DNA from: Halobacteriales archaeon | GTDB taxonomy: Archaea > Thermoplasmatota > SW-10-69-26 > JACQPN01 > JAIVGT01 | Direction of reading: 5' to 3' | DNA: 10,114 nt | Assembly (NCBI GenBank): GCA_020201485.1 | Contig: JAIVGT010000013.1 | Coordinates: 1 to 10,114 of the forward strand | Shown here: in pieces, positions 5,484 to 10,114 of the stretch | How the letters are laid out: each line of letters begins with the position of its first letter | Position numbering within the stretch: position 1 is the first letter of the stretch | Notes under the pieces: model-generated | Told to the model about the DNA's origin: nothing | Database searches by the model: none | Seen by the model: the letters and a program-made list of their open reading frames with translations, nothing else | Program-made: the position numbers and the translations under genes

Positions 5484-5518
5484 CCGGGGTCCCAGCCTTT
5501 GTTGTGCACACCTTGTAG
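5484..5518 (-). promoter_or_regulatory. Promoter/leader motif, copy 2 (CTACAAG-N7-CAACAAAGG)
   Basis: On the minus strand CTACAAG (5518-5512), a 7-nt spacer, CAACAAAGG (5504-5496) and CCCCGG (5489-5484) lead to AAGGAGAGG and ATG 5467. Block order and spacing match copy 1 at 2839-2874, except for one nucleotide between the second and third blocks. The element starts two bases after the stop of the HTH gene, so the PRC gene probably has its own promoter. Function is inferred from conservation. Confidence 0.55.
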
Positions 5519-5520
5519 GG

Positions 5521-6771
5521 TCAAAGGCCCGGTTCCGTCGCGCTCACGCGCTGCGGGCTGGCCATGGCCACGGGCCGCATCGCCGGCATCGGTGCGGCGT
5601 GCACGGCCACGACGCGCGGCGGCTGCGCGAGCTCGGCGCGGACCAGGTCGAGGCCGAGCGCGGTGAGCTCGTAGCGGCACTCGCGCGGGGTCTTCTCCTC
5701 GCGCACCACGCCCGCCTCCATGAGCCGGCGCAGGTGCCAGCCCACCGCCCCCTGGTGCTGGCCGGTGGCTTGGGCGAGGCCGAGCTGGTTGATGCCGGGC
5801 TTGCCGAGAAGCGCGCACGCGACCGCGGCGCGGCTGTCGCGGCGCAGCAGGGCGAGGGCGAGGTTGCGCTGGTTCGCGTCCCGGCCCCCGGCGGGCATGT
5901 ACACGCGCTTGCCGTTGAGGCGCTCGCTGCGCAGCAGGCCATGGCGCTCGAGCACGCGCAGGTGGTAGCCGGCGTTCGTGGTGGTCATGCTCATGCAACG
6001 CGCGACCTCGCGCAGGTGGATTCCCGGCCGGGCGCGGACGAGGCTGAGCAGCTCCTGGCGGGTGTTGTGCTCCAGGAGGTTCTCCCGGCCGATGTGGCGG
6101 AAGCCCATGACGTAGGCCCCGGCGATGGCCAGGCCGCTGAGCAGGATGCCGAGGATGGCGTCGGTCGCGCCGCGCGCCTCCTCCGGCAGGCTGGCGTACC
6201 AGCTTCCCGGGCCGGCGAACAGGTCCGCGGCGCCGCGCTGGAGCGAGGGGCCCAGGCCCTCCTGCGGGCCGAGGTCGCTGGCGACGGTCTGCGAGCCGAG
6301 GCCGGGGCCGGGCGCGCGGCCCGCGCTGGCCCCGCCGGGCACGCTGGAGCCGGCGCCGTTGGCCCGGCCGAGGGCGTCGCGCGGGGCCTCCTCCACGAGC
6401 GTGTCGTTCGTGGTCTGCGGGGCGAGGGGCGCGACGGGCGCGAGGAGCGGCAGGATCGGCGCGAGGATGGCGGGGGGAGCGGGTGCGGGCGCGGCCGGCG
6501 CGGCGGGCGCAGCCGGGGCGGCGGGGGCGATGGGCGGTGGCGCGATGGCCGGCACGCCCACGTCGGGGCTGAACGGGTCGGGCGCGCTGGCGTGCTGCGC
6601 CGGGGCGGCGGGGACGAGCACATCGGGCTGCGCCGCGCCGTTGCCGGCATCGCTGAGCAGGTCGTCCACGACCGGCACGGCGACCCCGACGAGGCCGAGG
6701 GCCCCGGCGAACGGCGCTGCGGCCAGCAGGCTCGCCCCGAGGGCGACGATGACGAAGTGACGGCGGACCAA
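5521..6771 (-). CDS. Membrane-anchored regulator with two winged-helix domains
   Basis: This 416-aa protein starts with a signal peptide or anchor (1-29, MVRRHFVIVALGASLLAAAP). A long low-complexity Ala/Pro region (45-120) and a Gly/Ser-rich stretch (135-180) follow. A TM helix (about 202-224, DAILGILLSGLAIAGAYVMGF) comes next, then two winged-helix domains. The first spans about 233-295 (IHLREVARCMSMTTTNAGYHLRVLERHGLL); the second spans about 303-378 (GAVGWHLRRLMEAGVVREE). This implies an extracytoplasmic stalk and cytoplasmic DNA-binding domains, a layout known from archaeal membrane-bound HTH proteins. The TTG at 6771 is chosen because it opens directly on the signal sequence, with GGGGAGAGG (6784-6776) just upstream. 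ATG 6810 would add 13 Gly/Pro/Arg-rich residues. Targets are unknown; the adjacent PRC and oxidoreductase genes are candidates. Confidence 0.82.
   Translation of the reverse strand: MVRRHFVIVALGASLLAAAPFAGALGLVGVAVPVVDDLLSDAGNGAAQPDVLVPAAPAQHASAPDPFSPDVGVPAIAPPPIAPAAPAAPAAPAAPAPAPPAILAPILPLLAPVAPLAPQTTNDTLVEEAPRDALGRANGAGSSVPGGASAGRAPGPGLGSQTVASDLGPQEGLGPSLQRGAADLFAGPGSWYASLPEEARGATDAILGILLSGLAIAGAYVMGFRHIGRENLLEHNTRQELLSLVRARPGIHLREVARCMSMTTTNAGYHLRVLERHGLLRSERLNGKRVYMPAGGRDANQRNLALALLRRDSRAAVACALLGKPGINQLGLAQATGQHQGAVGWHLRRLMEAGVVREEKTPRECRYELTALGLDLVRAELAQPPRVVAVHAAPMPAMRPVAMASPQRVSATEPGL
6418..6549 (-). repeat. Ala/Pro-rich coding tract
   Basis: This tract encodes residues 75-118 of the membrane regulator, centred on four AAP/APA units (PAAPAAPAAPAAPAPAPP) and continuing as LAP repeats. 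It would form an extended, polyproline-like stalk outside the membrane. GC-rich triplet repeats of this kind are prone to slippage. Confidence 0.7.
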
Positions 6772-6819
6772 GTTGCCTCTCCCCGGCGGACCTTGTCGCC
6801 CTGGGCCCATGTCCGCCTG

Positions 6820-6828
6820 GGAAAACGC
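6820..6828 (-). promoter_or_regulatory. Possible TATA-like box of the membrane regulator gene
   Basis: GCGTTTTCC on the minus strand is the most A/T-rich patch upstream of the regulator, about 50 nt before TTG 6771. A start about 25 nt downstream would give a leader carrying GGGGAGAGG and would exclude ATG 6810. Weak evidence. Confidence 0.25.
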
Positions 6829-6896
6829 CCTGGGCCGGTGACCAACCCCTTGATGTGGTTGCACGGGAGGTCGGACGCCTGCCGGGCCGCTTCGTC

Positions 6897-8483
6897 TCAG
6901 GTCCGGCGGGGCGGGGCCCGGGCCGGACGGAGTTCCCCGATGTCGATGCGTTCCAGACCTTCGACGGCGGGCCCGTTCAGGACCTTCCCGTCCGGCGCGA
7001 AGCGCGAGCCGTGGCAGGGGCAGTCCCAGGACTTCTCGGCGGCGTTCCAGCCGACGGTGCAGCCGAGGTGCGTGCACGTCGCGGAGCAGGCTTGGAGCGT
7101 GCCCTCGGCGTCGCGGCTCACCGCGACCTTGCCGCGGCGGGTCGTCAGGACCGCGCCGTCGCCGGGCGCGATGGCCCCCAGCCCTGGCGCTTCGCTCGTC
7201 GGCACGAGCCGGCCGGCCCAGCTCTGCAGCAGGTCGAGGTTCTCGCCGACGAACTCCCGGATGCTCCCCACCTGCTTGCGCGACGGGTCGAGCATCGCGT
7301 CCCACACCGTGCGCCGCTCCAGGACGCGCTCCGCCAGCATCCAGCCGGCGAGCGTGCCGAAGGTCATGCCGTTCCCGCTGAACGCCGTGGCGAGGAGCTC
7401 GCGCTCCGGCCCGCCCGGGTTGCGCCCGATGTAGGGCAGGCCGTCCGTGTTCTCGATGATCTGGCCGCTCCACCGGTGCTCGACCTGGACGGGCACGCCG
7501 AGCTGCTCCCGGAGATGCGCGGCCAAGCGGTCCCACGCCGCCAGGGGATGCTCCTCCTGGCCGACCTTGTGGTCCTCCCCGCCGTGGAGGACGAGGTCCT
7601 CCTCGCCGGGCGTGCGCTCGACGCGCGTGTAGTGGTAGCTTCCGAAGGTCTGCCCGGGCTCGTACGTGCTCCAGTACAGCGCGTCCTCCAGCGTCCCGGG
7701 CGGCACGCGCGCGCCGATGACGTAGCTGCGGTACGGATGGAGCTTCGTGTGCATGCGCACGCGGTCGAGGAAGGGCACGTTGCTCGTCGCCAGGAGCCAG
7801 CGCGCGCGCACCGTCGCGCCCTGCCGCGTGCGCACCTCCACGGGCAGCTCGCCCGCGGCGTCGCTGCGCACCTCCGTGACCTCGCTGCCGCCGTGGACCA
7901 CGGCGCCGTCGCGCGCCATCGCCCCGAGCAAGCCGTCGAGGTAGCGCAGCGGGTGGAACTTCGCCTGCCCCGGGAAGCGCAGCGCGACCTTGGCGTCGAA
8001 GGGCAGGGCATCCGGCTGGACGTCCTCGGCCTCGAAGCCGAAGCGCCGCGCGTAGACCGCGTCCTCGGCCAGGATGCGCGGGTCTTCGTCGTACGTCCCG
8101 TAGAGGTAGCCCGGCAGGCGCGCGAAGCCGCACGCGATGCGCTCCTCGCGCGCGATGCGCTCGACGAGGTCGATGGCGAACGCGCCGCCCCGCCACGCCT
8201 CGCGCGCCGCATCCGCCCCGTGGATGCGCACGAGGTCGCGGAGGCGCGTGTCCACGACCGCGGTCAGGTGCGCGGTCGTGCGCCCGGTCTCGGCGCTGCC
8301 GGGCTGCTGCCGGTCCAGGAGCGCGACACGCACGCCCTCGCGCGCCAGCTGGTAGGCGGCCGTGCAGCCAGCGATGCCGGCCCCGACGATGGCGACGTCG
8401 GTGCGCAGGTCGCCCTCGAGCGGGGGGAACCGGGGGCGCTCGGCCGTGGCCAGCCAGTACGAGGTCGTGCCCTGCGCGTCCAT
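6897..8483 (-). CDS. FAD-dependent oxidoreductase (DAO fold) with C-terminal Rieske [2Fe-2S] domain
   Basis: This 528-aa fusion has an N-terminal FAD domain of the glycine/D-amino-acid oxidase type. The Rossmann motif VAIVGAGIAGCTAAYQLAREG (30-50) has G34, G36 and G39. The FAD-binding C-terminal block includes HRWSGQIIENTDGLPYIG (336-353) and TAFSGNGMTFGTLAGW (366-381). A Rieske domain follows (about 440-520). Cys470-x-His472 and Cys488-x-x-His491 are the cluster ligands, and Cys475 and Cys490 match the extra disulfide pair of cytochrome-bc-type Rieske proteins. The layout is that of Bacillus subtilis YhfW, whose substrate is not established. No signal peptide or TM segment is seen, so it is cytosolic. 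Electrons presumably pass between flavin and cluster. ATG 8483 has only a weak GGCGGTG upstream. Family firm, substrate unknown. Confidence 0.92.
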   Translation of the reverse strand: MDAQGTTSYWLATAERPRFPPLEGDLRTDVAIVGAGIAGCTAAYQLAREGVRVALLDRQQPGSAETGRTTAHLTAVVDTRLRDLVRIHGADAAREAWRGGAFAIDLVERIAREERIACGFARLPGYLYGTYDEDPRILAEDAVYARRFGFEAEDVQPDALPFDAKVALRFPGQAKFHPLRYLDGLLGAMARDGAVVHGGSEVTEVRSDAAGELPVEVRTRQGATVRARWLLATSNVPFLDRVRMHTKLHPYRSYVIGARVPPGTLEDALYWSTYEPGQTFGSYHYTRVERTPGEEDLVLHGGEDHKVGQEEHPLAAWDRLAAHLREQLGVPVQVEHRWSGQIIENTDGLPYIGRNPGGPERELLATAFSGNGMTFGTLAGWMLAERVLERRTVWDAMLDPSRKQVGSIREFVGENLDLLQSWAGRLVPTSEAPGLGAIAPGDGAVLTTRRGKVAVSRDAEGTLQACSATCTHLGCTVGWNAAEKSWDCPCHGSRFAPDGKVLNGPAVEGLERIDIGELRPARAPPRRT

Positions 8484-8504
8484 GGCACCGCCTGACCGCT
8501 CCGG

Positions 8505-8518
8505 CCAAAAGCGTTCCG
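8505..8518 (-). promoter_or_regulatory. Candidate BRE/TATA of the FAD-Rieske gene
   Basis: CGGAACGCTTTTGG on the minus strand is centred about 26-28 nt before ATG 8483. Transcription would then begin at or next to the start codon, a leaderless message common in archaea. It resembles CGGAAACGCTTAAC at 4970-4983. Confidence 0.4.
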
Positions 8519-8565
8519 GGTGCAGACCGCGAAGCGCTACCGGGCTTCCAGGCAGGCGGGGCAAG

Positions 8566-8590
8566 CGTGGCGGGTGCCACGATAACGTCT
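8566..8590 (+). promoter_or_regulatory. Inverted repeat beside the CBS-gene promoter
   Basis: CGTGGC-GGGT-GCCACG (8566-8581) is a perfect 6-bp inverted repeat with a 4-nt centre. It touches the only A/T-containing patch upstream of the CBS gene (ATAACGTCTTT, from 8582), about 30 nt before ATG 8616. It lies between two divergent genes and could be an operator for either. Symmetry is seen; regulation is inferred. Confidence 0.35.
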
Positions 8591-8615
8591 TTCCCGGCGG
8601 GGCCTTCGCTCGCGC

Positions 8616-9245
8616 ATGCACGTCGAGCACTTCATGACGCGGAACCCGGTGGCATGCGACTGGCAGGCGAGCCTGCGCGACGTCGCCGGGACGATGGAGC
8701 AGCGGGGCGTGGGCTGCGTCGTCGTGCTCCGCGACGGCAAGGTGTGGGGCCTGGCCACGGACCGGCAGGTCGCGTGCCGCGGGGTGGGCCAGGGCCTGGA
8801 CCCGAGCACGCCCATCGACGCCATCTGCACGCACAACCCGGCGAAGCTCACGCTCGAGGACAACATCTTCAGCGCCGTGGACACGCTGCGCAGCGCGGGC
8901 ATGGTGCGGCGCGTGCCGGTGGTGAACGACAACGGCGAGCTGCTCGGCATCGTCAGCCTGAGCGACATCGCGGTCGTGGCGAAGGACCTGCTCGACGCCA
9001 TCGTCCTGGACGAGACGCATCACTCCCTGACCGAGGCGCGCGTGCCCACCGGCGGCAAGAGCATCGCCAACGAGATCGGCCGGCCGACGACCGACGTGCC
9101 CCGGAACCAGGACGTGCGGCCCATCACGCAGCCCAGCGTCGGCACGTCGCGCAGCACCGAGCCGCAGCGGACCACGCCGCAGGGCGTGCGAGGCGACGAG
9201 GAGCGGCACGAGGGCTGGAAGCGGAGCTGGTGGCCCTTCGGCTGA
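8616..9245 (+). CDS. Tandem CBS-domain protein with disordered Trp-rich tail
   Basis: This 209-aa protein has two CBS motifs forming one Bateman module. CBS1 covers about 3-57 (MTRNPVACDWQASLRDVAGTM, then VVVLRDGKVWGLATDRQV). CBS2 covers about 67-125 (IDAICTHNPAKLTLEDNIFSAVDTL, then RRVPVVNDNGELLGIVSLSDIAVV). Such modules usually sense adenine nucleotides or S-adenosyl ligands and control a partner. After a short helix, residues 138-200 are Pro/Thr/Arg/Gln-rich and probably disordered. The chain ends in an aromatic basic peptide, GWKRSWWPFG, that could dock on a partner or membrane. No Shine-Dalgarno precedes ATG 8616, so a very short leader is likely. It diverges from the FAD-Rieske gene across 132 nt and converges on the next gene with 3 nt between stops. 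Ligand and partner unknown. Confidence 0.9.
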   Translation: MHVEHFMTRNPVACDWQASLRDVAGTMEQRGVGCVVVLRDGKVWGLATDRQVACRGVGQGLDPSTPIDAICTHNPAKLTLEDNIFSAVDTLRSAGMVRRVPVVNDNGELLGIVSLSDIAVVAKDLLDAIVLDETHHSLTEARVPTGGKSIANEIGRPTTDVPRNQDVRPITQPSVGTSRSTEPQRTTPQGVRGDEERHEGWKRSWWPFG

Positions 9246-9248
9246 GCC

Positions 9249-10114
9249 TCAGGCGCAGCCCGGGAAGCGCGCCGGCACGCCCTGCGCCGCAGCGGCGAAC
9301 TGCTGCGCGCCGAGCTGGCCGAGGGCGATGAGCTGCAGCGCGTCGCCGAGCGTGCCGCCCGTCATGGTCATGCCGCGCTCCTGCGCGCCCGAGCCGGAGG
9401 TGCCCGCTTCCGCCTGCGCGCCCTGGGCGGCGAGGCTGGTGAGCGCGGCCAAGCCCTGCGCGTCCTCGCCCATGATCGCAGCCGAGGCCTGCGCGGCCGT
9501 GGCGCCCATGAGCAGCCCTTGCTCCGCGCCGGCCATGCCGTGCCCGAAGGCGGTCGCGGCGTCGGCGAGGGGCTCGGTCGGGGTGTCCGTCCCAGCGAGT
9601 CCGCCGGCCCAGGCCGGGACGAAGGCGCTGACGTCGCCCGTGCTGCCGAGCGGGTTGTTCGTCCAGGCGACGAGCTTCGCGCCGAGCAGGGCGAGCTGCA
9701 CGTCGTGGAAGCGCTCCTGGCCCCAGGCGGCGCCCGTGGTGACCTCCTCCGGCACGGCGCCGAGGAGCACGGCGAACCCCTGCCCGGTCTGCAGGATGAG
9801 CATGCCTGCGCCGCCGCCGGCGCCGTTGCCGAGCAGGCTGGGCGCGTAGGCGAGGTCGGGGAGGATGGACTCGTTGAGCTGGTCGTAGAGCGCGAAGGCG
9901 GTGCCGTTGAGCACGGACGCGCCGTCGGGCGCGGTGCCGGCGAGGAGGAGCGTGAGCAGGCCGCTGCTCTCCGCGCCACGCTGGCCGATGCCGCGGGCGA
10001 GCACGTCGCGCATGGCGTTGCCGTGGACGCCGAGCACGTTGTAGGTCGCGATGAGCACGCCGACGCAGCGGCTGCCGAGCGGTGGCAGGGCGGGCGGGCC
10101 GGGCGCAGCCGGGA
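9249..10114 (-). CDS. Ala/Gly-rich protein of unknown function (5' end beyond the window)
   Basis: The frame is open from the stop at 9249 to the window edge, at least 288 codons. A GTG at 10058 is possible, but the upstream frame continues with a Pro-rich stretch (PGPPALPPLGSRCVG), so the start probably lies outside. The visible part is rich in Ala and Gly and low in charge. It has helical stretches alternating with GNGAGGGAG-type loops, plus NESILPD, TNNPLGST and FVPAWAGG segments. No domain, catalytic motif or clear TM helix is recognised. The chain ends with a helical Ala/Gln segment and RFPGCA, so one Cys lies two residues from the C-terminus. Codon use matches the neighbours. Convergent with the CBS gene (3 nt between stops). 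An extracytoplasmic or structural protein is possible but unproven. Confidence 0.65.
   Translation of the reverse strand, partial: PAAPGPPALPPLGSRCVGVLIATYNVLGVHGNAMRDVLARGIGQRGAESSGLLTLLLAGTAPDGASVLNGTAFALYDQLNESILPDLAYAPSLLGNGAGGGAGMLILQTGQGFAVLLGAVPEEVTTGAAWGQERFHDVQLALLGAKLVAWTNNPLGSTGDVSAFVPAWAGGLAGTDTPTEPLADAATAFGHGMAGAEQGLLMGATAAQASAAIMGEDAQGLAALTSLAAQGAQAEAGTSGSGAQERGMTMTGGTLGDALQLIALGQLGAQQFAAAAQGVPARFPGCA

Noticed and set aside
3236..5518. A 760-codon plus-strand open frame
   Set aside because: It is a GC-driven antisense shadow of four minus-strand genes. Its translation is low-complexity Arg/Ser/Ala with no domain.
6418..6549. A CRISPR-like or tandem DNA repeat
   Set aside because: The repetition is the codon pattern of an Ala/Pro-rich stalk. 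There are no unique spacers and no fixed repeat unit.
5521..8580. One 1019-codon minus-strand protein joining the HTH regulator and the region upstream
   Set aside because: The upstream two thirds is the wrong frame of the FAD-Rieske gene. The correct frame shows FAD and Rieske motifs, and the regulator has its own signal peptide and Shine-Dalgarno near 6771.
6897..9209. A 770-codon version of the FAD-Rieske protein
   Set aside because: The extension runs antisense through the CBS gene, is His/Arg/Ala-rich without a domain, and would erase the divergent promoter region. ATG 8483 starts just before the FAD domain as in homologues.
1..10114. A defence island, prophage or transposon
   Set aside because: No transposase, integrase, terminal repeats, restriction, toxin-antitoxin or Cas-like genes were seen, and base composition is uniform.

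Overview
This is a GC-rich window, roughly 70% G+C by eye, that reads as archaeal. The best evidence is an RNase HII of the archaeal type: DEAGRG at the extreme N-terminus, a VDACDVNEERFG block, KHEAD, and GSGY followed by SHDP. Supporting evidence is a membrane-anchored protein with two winged-helix domains, an NfeD/SppA-like membrane protease with a Ser/Lys dyad, and promoters that look like BRE/TATA rather than -35/-10. The proteome is not strongly acidic, so I favour a high-GC Thermoplasmatota-like archaeon over a haloarchaeon. That assignment is inference.

Layout. Bases 1-2600 run on the plus strand: the tail of an upstream gene, an NfeD-family membrane serine protease, a Bcp-type peroxiredoxin, and RNase HII (rnhB). 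They look like envelope quality control, peroxide defence and RNA/DNA hybrid removal. Bases 2601-2892 form a convergent intergenic region. It holds a minus-strand terminator, a GC-rich foldable element with tRNA-3'-half resemblance, and a 43-codon ORF. That ORF looks like a truncated copy of a PRC-barrel gene.

Bases 2893-5467 run on the minus strand. A three-gene, translationally coupled operon (4936 down to 2893) encodes a secreted, C-terminally anchored glycine-rich protein, a two-TM protein, and a coiled-coil protein with tandem helix-hairpin-helix (DUF4332-like) repeats. Upstream of it lies an intact 103-aa PRC-barrel gene. Its promoter and leader share a spaced motif with the truncated copy about 2.6 kb away.

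Bases 5521-8483 (minus strand) carry a membrane-anchored regulator with two winged helices and a long Ala/Pro stalk, and a FAD-dependent (DAO-fold) oxidoreductase fused to a C-terminal Rieske [2Fe-2S] domain. Divergent from the latter, on the plus strand, is a two-CBS-domain protein with a disordered, tryptophan-rich tail. Bases 9249-10114 (minus strand) contain an Ala/Gly-rich protein of unknown function that runs off the window.

No insertion sequence, CRISPR array, rRNA or intact tRNA was seen. The most interesting items are the duplicated PRC-barrel promoter cassette with one decayed copy, the unexplained three-gene operon, and the two-wHTH membrane regulator. No defence system or other dramatic new system is evident.
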